NCBI RefSeq assembly: GCF_000417875.1
Contig: NW_006920869.1
Location: 1,047,759 to 1,111,758 of the forward strand
Reading direction: 5' to 3'
DNA: 64,000 bases
Origin: Pseudozyma flocculosa PF-1
Lineage: Eukaryota; Basidiomycota; Ustilaginomycetes; Ustilaginales; Ustilaginaceae
The notes below the pieces were generated by a model. That model was not told where the DNA came from. It did not search any database and saw only the letters and a program-made list of their open reading frames with translations. Below are positions 19,489 to 29,858 of the stretch, in pieces. A program made the translations under genes and the position numbers. The first letter of the stretch is position 1. Each line of letters opens with the position of its first letter.

Positions 19489-21576
19489 TCACATGACTGC
19501 GGCGGTAGTCGCCATGGGGCCGGACGGCTTCTCGGGAGGCTGCGGCTCGCTGAGCGGCGTCTCGGGCGACGTCACGGGGGTCGTGAGGGGGCCTTGTCCG
19601 GGCGCTCCGTCTGGCTCCGTCATCTGCAAGACGTCGGACACGTCGGTGCTGGACGACGAGCTGGTCGTGTGCGTCATGTAGCTTGCCGGAGCGCGCGCAC
19701 TGGCATCGAACAGCGTTCCCGCGTCGCGACGGGCGTTCGGCCTGCTCTTTGCTGTCGACCAGGACGAGAAATAGTCGGTGCCAGACTTGGTAGTGGTCGA
19801 CGGACGATGTTGACCCGCGCTGAAGCTTTCCTCGGCGTCCGGATGAGAGCTCAGGGATGTCGCCATCTTTGCAACATCCTCCTGGGACGCTGAGCCATTC
19901 CTGCTGTGCTCGCGTGCCCACTGCCGGGTCCGATCCTCCTTGACTGCCTTGGTTTGGGTGCTGATGTTGTCGCCGCTGACCGGAAGGACGACGGGCACGG
20001 CAGGCTTTAGCTCGGTGAGCGAATCGCCGACGGGACGTAGCTTGAATGTCCTCCGTCCCTGGCCATAGCCCTCCGGTCGCTTGACCGGATGTTGGCTCGG
20101 GCGAGAGGGCGCTGAGGTCGGCGACGAAGCGGCGGCCTGGTCCTTTGGCCGTACAGGCTGCTGGCCGCGCCTCTCGATCTTCTGGCCGAGGATCTCGATC
20201 GTGTTGATCTTGGCACCACGCTCGGCCGCCATCGTCCTCTCGAGCAACGTCATTCTCCTCACCGTCGGCTTCTTCGGCGCTTCGTGGCTTGTGTGCGACG
20301 GCGCCGTCAGCGGGGCGGTGGAGGCGGCCGACGGCCCACGAGGCTCGTCCCGACTGATGGCCGCGTTGAGCGCCCTGGAGGCTTGGACCGGACCCGACGT
20401 TTCACTCGAGGAGGCCGGGGTTTCGGCCGCCGACCCACGACTGTCGTCGCCGTCGCCCTGAGCTGCGACGTCAGATTCCGAATCGCTGTCTGGCTCGACG
20501 AAGCGGAAGGTTCGTCCGTCGCTCCCTTTCGGAACGAGCAGGAGCTTGGCCCTCTGCGCCGAGCTGTGCCTCGACATGGCTTCGCCGGACTGCGATGCGG
20601 GCAGCGAAGGCGAACGATGGCTCATCGGAGTGCCCGGCACGGGGCCGTCATGGACCAAGCCCGTGAGCGGAGGCGATGTCGAGGCACGACAGAGCGGCTG
20701 GCGACAGGGAGCCTCTGTCACCGGCACCACCTCCTTGGGATCGATGGGATCCTGCGCTGTGGCCGTGACCGTGGCCTTTGACGGTGCGAGCCGCAGGTTG
20801 AGCCCGGCTGCACTCTGCCGGAGCGCATCGCTGTTGAACACGGCCGACCACTGCTCGTGCGCGGCGAGCTCGTCGACGCTCTGCAGCGGCGGTGTGCGGT
20901 GGGAGCTGGGGTGGACCCAGGGGCTCTGGGCGTAGATGTCGAGCGGCGAGACGCTGCCATTGCTCTGTTCGCAGCCCAGCGAGCTGCGGATGCTGGCGTT
21001 GCGGGACAGCTGGCCATTTCCATCGCCGGACGTGGCCTGCGACCGCGTGCGCGTCCGCGGCTTGCGCGGCTTGGACCCGAATGTGGTGGTGAAGCTGACG
21101 GTGGGCGAAACAAGGGCTTCGGAGCCCGTCCGTCGATGTCTGTAGCCGGCGGCCACAGAGTGCAGCTGTCCTCTGGCGAGGTCCGGCTCGGATGCGCCGT
21201 CCTTGGCGGCAGCACTTCCTGGCCTGGAATCGAGGCTTGCGACGCTGCCGATGCTGCTGAAGCTCTCTCTGTCGCCGAAGCGGACCTTGGAGAGGCCGAG
21301 TCCATCGGTGTCGCTGCTGGCGCGCTGCCCTATGCTGTCGAACATCGACGTCGGGACAGCTTGCGCGTCCCGCAGGCTGTGCGAGGTGACGTGCTCGGTG
21401 GCGACCCAGTCGCGCGCAGTGGAATCAGTCAGGCGCGTCGTCGCGACGTCCACCTTGGAAGGCTGCTGGTGGAGAACGGCGGAGTCCCTTGAGGGCCGAG
21501 GCTGGCGCACGAGCAGCTGACCGATGTGGTTGGCGAGGAAGTCCTCGCCGACGACCTTGACTGGAATGGCTGGCAT
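19489..21576 (-). CDS. Unidentified Ser-rich, mostly disordered protein, 695 aa
   Basis: A single-exon frame of about 695 codons is predicted as a gene. I do not recognise it. It starts at 21576 with a compact hydrophobic segment (MPAIPVKVVGEDFLANHIGQ) that looks more ordered than the rest. An in-frame ATG at 21687 would add 37 residues. The middle is dominated by Ser, Pro, Arg and Asp, with phosphorylation-like patches (RFGDRESFSSIGSVASLDSR; TFGSKPRKPRTRTRSQA). One basic helical stretch stands out near the C-terminal third (RRMTLLERTMAAERGAKINT). The C-terminus is Thr/Pro-rich (TTPVTSPETPLSEPQPPEKP). No membrane segment or enzyme motif is visible. It could be a signalling or polarity scaffold, but that is a guess. 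Confidence 0.55.
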   Translation of the reverse strand: MPAIPVKVVGEDFLANHIGQLLVRQPRPSRDSAVLHQQPSKVDVATTRLTDSTARDWVATEHVTSHSLRDAQAVPTSMFDSIGQRASSDTDGLGLSKVRFGDRESFSSIGSVASLDSRPGSAAAKDGASEPDLARGQLHSVAAGYRHRRTGSEALVSPTVSFTTTFGSKPRKPRTRTRSQATSGDGNGQLSRNASIRSSLGCEQSNGSVSPLDIYAQSPWVHPSSHRTPPLQSVDELAAHEQWSAVFNSDALRQSAAGLNLRLAPSKATVTATAQDPIDPKEVVPVTEAPCRQPLCRASTSPPLTGLVHDGPVPGTPMSHRSPSLPASQSGEAMSRHSSAQRAKLLLVPKGSDGRTFRFVEPDSDSESDVAAQGDGDDSRGSAAETPASSSETSGPVQASRALNAAISRDEPRGPSAASTAPLTAPSHTSHEAPKKPTVRRMTLLERTMAAERGAKINTIEILGQKIERRGQQPVRPKDQAAASSPTSAPSRPSQHPVKRPEGYGQGRRTFKLRPVGDSLTELKPAVPVVLPVSGDNISTQTKAVKEDRTRQWAREHSRNGSASQEDVAKMATSLSSHPDAEESFSAGQHRPSTTTKSGTDYFSSWSTAKSRPNARRDAGTLFDASARAPASYMTHTTSSSSSTDVSDVLQMTEPDGAPGQGPLTTPVTSPETPLSEPQPPEKPSGPMATTAAVM

Positions 21577-22461
21577 CGTAGACGACTGGTCCGGGGTCCG
21601 CTGCACCCTCCCGGAGAGTCTGCCAGTGGGCTGAGCTACTGCGAGGTGGTAGCGGCTGAGTCGAGTCGCTGGAAGGCTCGTTTGCAAGGGCTTTGCTGGT
21701 GGTGGTCTGCCTTAGAGAGGTCGGTGCGCCTCACAGATGTGGCCGCACATCGCAGTCGGAAGGCGAATGGGCGACGGGTCGGGGAGCCGAAGCGAGCTGG
21801 GCTGATCAATCGAGGAGGCGGGCGAGCGAGGGCACTCAGTCGTTGGCAGTCCGAATGGACAGCAGGCTGAGCAGGTGGGTATCGTGAGGCGGAGGAGACG
21901 ACCACCTGGGCCTCTTGCTGCGTCTCTGGCAGCCAGGAGACGCCGGTTGAATCGGCGGTGCGCACAGTCGATGGCAGTGGGTCGATCGAGTCGAGTGCGA
22001 GAGCGAGCGTGCCGGCGATAGAGCTGGCAGCGGAGCAGGGCTAGAAGAGTGCCCGCGTGATTCGGTGGCGTGGCTGAGCTGGGGTCGGGCGGGCGGGCTG
22101 ACACGCTGGTTGGCGAGTGGCTGCAGGGAGGGCGCCTGGCGGTCGAGTGAGAGAGGGCGGGGGGGATGGAAGGTGCAGGAAGATGGGCGGTAGTCGATGG
22201 AAGCAGGATGTGGCGTGGAAGGGGTAGGGGATGAGGGCGAGGAAGGTGGTGTGATGGAGGCCAGGAAGCGAGGAAGGGTGATAGGCGTCTAAGGCTGACT
22301 GGAGGGGGAGGGGCCGAGTCAACCAGGCAGAGAGAGAGGCACAAGCAGTCGGCCGCTGAGACGCGCCCGGCGACTTTTGACAGCAGCCGTCGCCCACAGC
22401 TGGCAGGCGGCACAGCGCAGGTGCGCAGCCCAGCTCTGGCCCCGCCGGATGACAAGCGCCA

Positions 22462-22496
<35 letters not shown>
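22462..22496. repeat. (CCTG)n tetranucleotide repeat
   Basis: About nine tandem CCTG units, followed by TTGCTGCTGCTG. Confidence 0.95.
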
Positions 22497-22712
22497 TGCT
22501 GCTGCTGTTGCTGCTTGCTCATCCCCCTCGGCCCAGCCCGACCGTCGTCTTGCTTCCCGGCCTTCCGCAGACGCTGACCATCCGTTGTTTCTCTTCGTCT
22601 CTGTCTTGCTTTCTTTCTTTGGCCGAAGCGTTCCAGAAGGGAGTCGCGGCAGCCTCGTCAGCAGCAGCTAACGGAGAAAGAGAGAGAGGGCCGCGTAAGA
22701 CGAGCGACAGGT

Positions 22713-22744
<32 letters not shown>

Positions 22745-22746
22745 CA
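22713..22746. repeat. (CAGG)n tetranucleotide repeat
   Basis: About eight tandem CAGG units, the reverse complement of the tract 220 bp upstream. The pair could form a stem in single-stranded DNA or RNA. Confidence 0.95.
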
Positions 22747-23352
22747 AGCAAGCAAGGCCATCCAAGGCCATCCAAGGTCGATGGGGAGGGCAAGAGCCCC
22801 CCTCATCGCCCCCCTCTCTCTCTAGCTCTCTCGACCAGAAACCAGCAGCGCGCAACGGGCAGCGTCCGCCGTAACGAGCGAGAAAGGCGGGCGGGCCTCG
22901 CTTGGCCGGCCTGGCCTCTAGGCTGCCTCGAACCAGCTCTGGCACGGCGGCTCGCTCGATGGCCCCGGCGGTCGCCGGCCAGCAGCGCTAAGCAGCCTGT
23001 CGTCCAAACAGGGGAGGGCGAGAGAGGAGCTCTAAAGGCCACGCAGCAGGGACATCGGTCATGCCTGCCTGGCCTGGCTTAGCCCAGGGCGAAAAGTTGC
23101 CGCGAGCAAAATTGGGACCTCGCGTGCCTGCCTTGGGTTGCTCTTCTTGCTTCTCGTCGGTGCGGCCGCTGGCAGACGACGCTTGCTGGCTTGGCTTGGC
23201 TGCAGGACGACGGCGAGCGACATCTGTGCCAACTTGTCTCCCTCTGGCTCTGCCTCGTTCCTCGTCGTCGCCGTCGTCGTCGTCTCTTCTGGCCTGGCCG
23301 CGCGTTGCGTCCACCGTCCAAAGGCCGTTGGGCACAATACGAGATCAAAAGG

Positions 23353-23376
23353 GGCAGGCAGGCAGGCAGGCAGGCC
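23353..23376. repeat. (GGCA)n tetranucleotide repeat
   Basis: Six GGCA units in the CAGG orientation. Confidence 0.93.
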
Positions 23377-23503
23377 TGGGGCGGTCGGACGATCGCAAGA
23401 CCCTTGTCCTGTTCTGGTACGGTACGCGGGTGCTGCCATCCGCACGCTGCTGTGGTACGGTACGCCATGGCACGGCACGGTACCGGAACGACGACAACAA
23501 CGA

Positions 23504-23526
23504 CAGCAGCAGCAGCAGCAGCAGCA
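23504..23526. repeat. (CAG)n trinucleotide repeat
   Basis: About eight CAG/AGC units in non-coding DNA. Confidence 0.9.
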
Positions 23527-23958
23527 AGCAAGACAGACGACGAGCCGGTCGGCGGGGCGACAAAAGCCAGAGACAAAGGGCGAGATGGAGAGTGGCCGAC
23601 GACTCATGCCAGCCAGCCGTGCTGCCAATAAATATTCGCGCCGCGCTGCGTTGCGCCAACTCAGAGGCCGCTGTAGGTCGTGATGGACGCGGCCATCGGC
23701 GAGAGGGGAGTGAGGGGACCAAAAGACAAAAAGCAAAGGCTTGGCAGGCCGACGTGGGCGCGCCGGTGATGGCCGTCGGCAGCCAAGCTGGGCTGGCAAA
23801 GTGGAGGTTGGGCGCCTGCGCTTCCGATTCGGGCTGCCTTAACTTGCTTGCTTGCTTCCCTCCTAGCCTGCCTGCCCGCCCTCGAGCTTTGCTTCCACAC
23901 GCGAACTTCGGCAACGGCTCCAACGCGCGGCGGCCCCCAACCAGCATAGCCGGCCCCG

Positions 23959-23989
<31 letters not shown>
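23959..23989. repeat. (CCTG)n tetranucleotide repeat
   Basis: About seven to eight CCTG units, opposite in orientation to the tract at 23353. Confidence 0.93.
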
Positions 23990-23990
<1 letters not shown>

Positions 23991-25573
23991 CGTTCCGAGC
24001 GCCCGGCTGCCAAAGCCATCGAGCCGATTGGACTCTGGAATCTCAGTCGCTGCCCCCGATATCGGCCCGATAACAGGCCAGGCACCGACGTCGGACCCTC
24101 GTCATCGGCAAAGCCAGGCAAGGTACGTACGCAGCGTGGCTCGAGACAAGCACTGCGGCGTGACGGGGAGATGATGCTCCATCCGCAGCGCAGCCTCCTC
24201 CAAGGGCTGCATGGATCGACGAGCGACTATTCGCCGTACGACGAGGTGCTTGCGTTACGCTCCGTCGGCCTGCGTGCATGGACAAAGCCGCTCACGCCAT
24301 CGCACGGCCGTAACGAAGTCGCTGGGCGGAACGACGTGACGAGGTGGCGCGCCCGCCCGCACCATAGCAAAGCGGCGCGCGCAGCCGCTCTTTCTTTTGC
24401 GGGCAAAAGCGTGCGCAGACACGGCACCGCAACCAGGGCACGTACGGCACGCAGGCGGATGGAGCGCATCGCCGTCGTTTGGCCGCTCGGCGTGGGAGTC
24501 AGCAACCGGCCACTCGCTTCGGTCGTCGTTTGTACATACGGTACCACATCGTGCTGGTGTCGTACCGTACCGCAACAACGAGGCTGCTGTTGGGCTCGAG
24601 GGCGGAAGGCGACTGGATCCGATGTGGTACCTGACAGCTCAATGGGCACCCGACGCTGTGGTACGTACCTCGGGCAACGAGAGCGGACACGGCATGGCGT
24701 GCATGCCATGGTAGACGAGAGCCGAAGCGCCAAGAGGCGGGCGGGCCAGCACGGGCCGAGAGGATGGGCGGTAGATGGAGGCTAGTGTAGGCAGAGGGGA
24801 GATCCAGCCAAGCCAAGGGGGACGCACGCTGGCTCGGAGCAAGGATGCATCCTTCGATGGAGGCGGGCCGTCGTCATAGGGATCGGCGAGGTCGTGGGTG
24901 GCCGTCACGGGCTTGGCTGGGCTGAGCGGAGCTGGGGTCGAATTCCAGCAGAAAAACGACGTCGTCGATCCCCTGGCTCAAACTTGCAGCGAAAAAAGGC
25001 CAGGCCGAGCCTTAAACGGGCCACGCCGCTGCGATTTTAGACTCTGCGGAAATTAAAGCTCCTCTTCGTCGTTGCGCGTCCGTCGGTCGGTCTTGCTCTT
25101 GTCCCGTTCGGGTCGGCATGAGTGCGCGCGCGCGCCTCGTTCTGCTGAGATCGCATCGCATCGTATCGCCTGGCCAGCATGACATGCCGCCTCGTCGTCG
25201 TCATCGTCGTCAACGCTCGCCGTCGACGTGTCGTTTCCTGACGAGCAACAACCGGCTTCGCTCCGAGACGGCCACAGGATCGCCGTGCGTGCAGCCTCGC
25301 CTGGCAACCTCGAGCAGAAGACGAGGACGACACCGCATCGAGACAGGCAGGTTGACGTTGTCTCGACGCCGACCTTGGCCTTCTTCCGCTTTCGTCAGGG
25401 CCAGAACCCAGACGAGCGTACAGGCGCGGATCTCACTCTTCCGACCAGATCCCGCTCGCCGGTACCACCACCATGCAAAGGCGCGGCAAGCTCTACCATG
25501 TGATTTTCTCTCTTCCCCATCTCTACGCTGGCTGGGCACGCGGTCACCGGCTGACGGCGCTCGACGGCCGCCT

Positions 25574-28236
25574 CTAGAGCTTCGAGGTGGGCAGGCCCTG
25601 GCGCCTGACGACCTCCTCGATCTCGGCGTACTGCTTGTACTCCTCCAAGCTCTGCGGGTTGGCCGTGGCCTGTGGAGGATCGCATCAAAGTCGCAGAAGG
25701 GGGTCAAAACGTCCGGCCGAGCTGTCGTCAGCGGCGGCTTGGGGAGGGATCCCCGCTACTTCGGGCATCCCACGAACGCTTTGGGCGACTCACGCTGCTC
25801 GGCTTGAACCTCGTGTCGCCGCACACGATGGCCTTGACGGCCAGCTCCGTCTTTTTGCCGTTGAGCGTGAGCGGGATGTCGCGCACCTCAAAGATAAACG
25901 CGGGCACGTGGCGCGCAGAGTAGGCCACCTTGATGGCCTGCTTGATCTCGCCCTGCTGCGACGGCGTCAGGTGCGTGCCCGGGTCGCGCATCTTGATGAA
26001 CAGCAGCACGCGCTCGTGCTCGTCGCGACCCGGTCGCCGCTGGCCCACCACGATGCTATCGCCGACAAAGGGAAACTTTTCCACGACGGTGTAGATTTCG
26101 GCCGACCCGAAGCGCACGCCGCTCTGCCGGTCGATGGACGGGCCAAGGGGGAGCCACGGAGCGAGGGGAAAGGGATGGGTTTGTCGCCTGTCAGCACAGA
26201 CGTCGCACGCCACTGGCACGACAGCGCAACGACTCACGGGGTTGAGGACGCCGTCGCTGCGGCCGTGGATCTCAAAGCCACCCGTCGCAGTGTCGCGCGA
26301 GATAAAGTCGCCCTGCGCCCACACCTTCTTGCCCTCGAAGCGGTTGTAGTACGAGTCCATGTACTTCTGGTGCAGCGCCTCCTTCTGATCATCGGGCCCG
26401 AAAAAGCCGACCTGCAGAGGCGTGAATCCAGGATCGGCGACTGTCAGCTCTCCCTTCTGGCCCTGGAGTCACAGCGGGTTCGGCCGCGCGGGACTCACCG
26501 GCTGCGTCGGAAAGGGCGAGGCGATGATGAGCTCGCCTGCCTCGCCGCTCTTTTCGATGTTCTCGCCCGTCACGGCGTCCCAGATCTGCAGGTCCATACC
26601 CAGGTGCTTGCACTGGATCAAATTGCCGTACAGCGGCAGGCACGGCGACGGTCCGCAGATGACGGCGGCCAGGTCGGTGCCGCCCGAGATCGACGAGAGG
26701 TGGGCGCGCGCCGGGAAGTTGTCGTAGAAGAACTTGACGTTGTTGACCGACAGCGGCGAGCCGGTCGACGTCATGAAGCGCAGCTTGGACAGGTCGAGGT
26801 CGCGGCGCGGCACCACGTCGACCGACTTGGCGTGCTTCTCGAGCTCGCTCAGGTAGCGCGGGCTCGCGCCGAAGCCGGCCAGCTTGAGCTCGCTCGTCAG
26901 CCGGACAATGTGCAGCGCGTCCGGGTAGAGCGGCGAGCCGTCGTAGGTGACGACCGACGCCCCAGCGCTCAGGGCGACGTAGTGGTAGATCCACATGATC
27001 CAGCTGCGAGGGAGGTGGAAGTGTGGTTCGGCGTGCATCACTGCGGTCAGTCTCGAAGAGGCCGGTGGATCCTGCTCGCTCGACGCCAAGGCCAAGGGTT
27101 TCGCCGCTCGAGCCAGACCGGACCGGACCGGACCCAACTCACCCGCACGTAGTCACCTGGAGGAACGTGTCGTTGCCCTTGAGATCGTAGTGCAGCATCG
27201 CCTCCTTCTTGGCGCTCAGCAGGACGTTCTGCGAGTGGACGATGCACTTGGGCTCTCCCGTGGTCCCGCTCGAGAAAAAGATCTGAATGGGGCGCGCAGC
27301 GGGCAGCTGCTCGAAGCGGTGGGGCGGCGACGAGGTGGCCTCGTCGAGACCGACCGACCTGATAAAGTCGCCCAGGTCGGTGGCCTTGATCTTGGAGCTC
27401 TTCCACCTCGGCCGGTCCTCGAGCCGGTCGTTGCGCACGATGACGACCTCAAAGGTGCTGGGCTCGTCGAGCTTGCCCTCGTCTGCCAGCCGTTCGGCGA
27501 CGTCGGCGACGCGGTCGGCGACGTTGACCACCTTGCCATTGTAGATGACGGCGTCGTCGGTGAGGATGAGCTTGGGGCGGATCTGCGACAGGCGGCCGAA
27601 GATGGCGTCCGGGCCCGAGTCGGTGGCGATGAGCGAGTAGATGGCGCCGACGGCGTTGGCGGCGAGGCCCGTGACGATGGGCGACACCGAGTTGGCGCTG
27701 ACATGGGCGAGGCGGTCGCCCACCTTGACGCCCTTCCTGCGCAGCGTCTCTGCCATGACGGCGACGCGGCGCCGCAGCTCGCCCCAGCTGACCTTTCTGG
27801 CCTGGAGGTGGGGCGGCGAGTCGCGCAGTCCGCCGCCCTCGGGCACATCGTAGATGACGGTCTTGTTTACGTCGGGCCAGCTCGTCGGCGCTCCTCGCGA
27901 GCAGGCGGTGTTGTTGCCGGGATGCTGCGGGAAGAGGAGGTTCTCTGCGAGGTTGAAGCGGGCGCCCTCGAACCAGTCGGGCAGGTCGCCGGGCAGCGCC
28001 TTTGGGTCCGAGATGATCCTGTCGTACTTGCGGCTGGCGCGGATGCCGACAAAGTCCCAGACCGTGGCCCAAAAGTCCTCGAGGCGGTCGATGGAGAAGG
28101 CGTGGACCTGCTCGTAGGTCTCGAGGCTGAGGCCGTGCTTGCGGTTGACGAGCTTGCGGAACTTTTCATAGCTCGAGCCCGCCAGCTCGTCGGCGTCGGG
28201 CTTCCAGACGAGCGGCTGGGGTGCGTGCGGCGCCAT
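25574..28236 (-). CDS. AACS: Acetoacetyl-CoA synthetase
   Basis: Predicted 732-residue adenylate-forming enzyme that converts acetoacetate, ATP and CoA to acetoacetyl-CoA, AMP and pyrophosphate, probably in the cytosol. Five exons in phase: 28236-27143, 27003-26499, 26411-26238, 26123-25794, 25669-25574. The N-terminal ACS-type domain is clear (LEDFWATVWDFVGIRASRKYD). The AMP-binding P-loop is IQIFFSSGTTGEPKCIVHS, near residues 315-335. Other signatures are TTCGWIMWIYHYVALSAGA (spanning intron 1), SSISGGTDLAAVICGP, WAQGDFISRD and NGKKTELAVKAIV, the last holding the catalytic lysine. The order and spacing fit AACS rather than acetyl-CoA synthetase, which is shorter. All introns use GTGAGT donors. 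It is divergent from the R-SNARE gene, sharing a 549-bp promoter region. Confidence 0.95.
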
Positions 28237-28785
28237 TCCGTTGCGTAGTCGTTAGGCGGAATGCGGCGGCGTCTAATTGGGCAGAAGAGAGGTCGGGATG
28301 GAGGATGTTTGGTGTGTGTGAGAGAGACAGAGAGAGAGAGGAGGAGGAGAGGTTGCGCGCATAGCAGGGTCGAAGGGGGGGGTCGGGCCACCCTGCCGGC
28401 TTCCCCGCATTTCTTGGTGGACTTGCGTCGGCCGTCGGCAACCGACGTTTTGCCGGCCCGCCAGCCCGCGACGTCCGCCCGGAGCGGTCTGGCCATCGGC
28501 GATTCCAACCCGATTAGCGAGAGCTGCCCCGATGAGAAATGACGCCAGCCAAGTCAGCCACGCGGCCGATGCTCGGGCTGTGTGGAGCAAGCTGGCCTGC
28601 CGGCTCAGCGTGGGGGCCGCCAAGGGGCTCTCTCTGGCCACGCCAGACCTCGACCACCACCACTTCCTTGTCCCAACATACTCTCTCCCTTGCTCTGGCT
28701 CGCTCCTCGCTCCTCGCTCCGTCCAGACAACCGCACAAGGCCGCTCAAAGATAGAAGAAGACCCCCCCCCGCTGCCGCCGCCTCC
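28237..28785. promoter_or_regulatory. Divergent promoter region, AACS / R-SNARE
   Basis: This 549-bp spacer between divergent start codons has a GAGAGA tract near 28320-28350 and CT-rich blocks near 28680-28730. It contains no gene that I can support. Confidence 0.4.
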
Positions 28786-29527
28786 ATGATTGTCCTGGCC
28801 CTCGTCGCGAGGGGGTCCGAGATCCTCGCCCAGGTGCACGATGACGAGCACCAGCGCTTCCTCACGGCGGCCGAGACGATCCTGTCGCGCATCCCGCCCA
28901 ACTCGTCGAAGCTGTCGTACGCCTTCGAGGATTGGCTCTTCCACTACGTCTCGCACGACGGCCTCGTCTACCTCGCCGTCGCCGACACCGAGACGGGCCG
29001 ACGCATGCCCTTCGCCTTCCTCTCCGAGGTGCAGAAAAAGTTCCTCGCCACTTTCGACCGAGGCCTCGCCGTGCAGCCCTCGACGCCCGCAGAGACGTTC
29101 GAATCGTTCCACGGCACGCTCGCCGCGCTCGTCGACCAGTTCAACCGCGACCCGGACGCCGACCCCGTCAAGGCGGCCAAGGCCGAGCTCGCCGGCGTCA
29201 AGGACATCATGACCCAGAACGTAGAGCAGATCCTGTCGCGTGGCGAGAGGATCGAGCTGCTCATGGACAGGACCGACATGGCCGCCAACCAGTCGATGGC
29301 CTTCCGAAGGCGCGCCGTCGGCCTTCGGCGCCAGATGTGGTGGAAGAACGTCAAGATCATGGCCCTCGCAGGGGTGTGCGCAGTGGTGAGTGGGCCAGCC
29401 AGGCTTGACGTTGTCGCTTTCGAGCCGTTGGCCAGCAAGGATGCGCCGCTGACGAATGGCCCGCACTATGCCTTTCTGCCCCTCGCAGACCCTCATGTTC
29501 ATCCTCTTCGCCATGTTCTCCCACTAG
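28786..29527 (+). CDS. VAMP7-like longin R-SNARE
   Basis: Predicted 212-residue tail-anchored vesicle SNARE for fusion with endosomes or the vacuole. Exon 28786-29385 and short exon 29489-29527 flank a GTGAGT...GCAG intron. The N-terminal longin fold starts MIVLALVARGSEILAQVHDD. The R-SNARE motif follows at about residues 140-195, with the central arginine in EQILSRGERIELLMDR. The C-terminal anchor spans the splice junction (VKIMALAGVCAV plus TLMFILFAMFSH). The very short lumenal tail, longin domain and lack of lipid-modification cysteines fit VAMP7 rather than Ykt6. Sec22 is a less likely alternative. The final 12-residue exon is needed to complete the anchor, which supports the splice model. 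Confidence 0.9.
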
Positions 29528-29858
29528 CGCGCCTGCCGCCCCGCCGCCCAGGTCCTCGGCCCCCTGTCCCTTCAACCACATACCCCTGGCGCGCGGCGTC
29601 CTCGAGCTCCTTCAGGTCACCATGCCGCTCCCTCGACGTGGGACCGACGAGCTTGATCGCTGCGCGCATAGACCTCCGATCCCGATCTCTCGCAATCTAG
29701 AACAACGTCGCTGGCGCGCCCTGGCCCAAGCTTCGCGGTTCGTCTCTTTGTGGCCGCATCGCTGCGTTGGCACGGCTCGGCCCTAAGCAAGATTCTATCG
29801 TCATGACAGCGTGCAGTCGTGTGGTCGGTATCGCGGGCAGCATCGCCTCACTCCGGCC
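29528..29858. other. Convergent spacer, R-SNARE / KPR gene
   Basis: This 331-bp stretch lies between converging stop codons and is likely 3' UTR sequence. Nothing else was recognised. Confidence 0.5.

Larger units (their letters stand above)
21577..25573. other. 4-kb gene-poor, repeat-rich region
   Basis: Between the disordered-protein start and the acetoacetyl-CoA synthetase stop, no recognisable gene was found. The region carries four CCTG/CAGG tetranucleotide tracts, a CAG run, and GGTACGGTACG motifs in both orientations. The largest open frame (23061-24785, plus) translates repeat-derived Cys/Leu/Pro/Ala strings and lacks domain signatures. The first part must contain the promoter of the minus-strand gene ending at 19489. 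Confidence 0.55.

Noticed and set aside
22400..24000. CRISPR-like or minisatellite array
   Set aside because: Repeats are simple tetranucleotides without spacers; the genome is eukaryotic.
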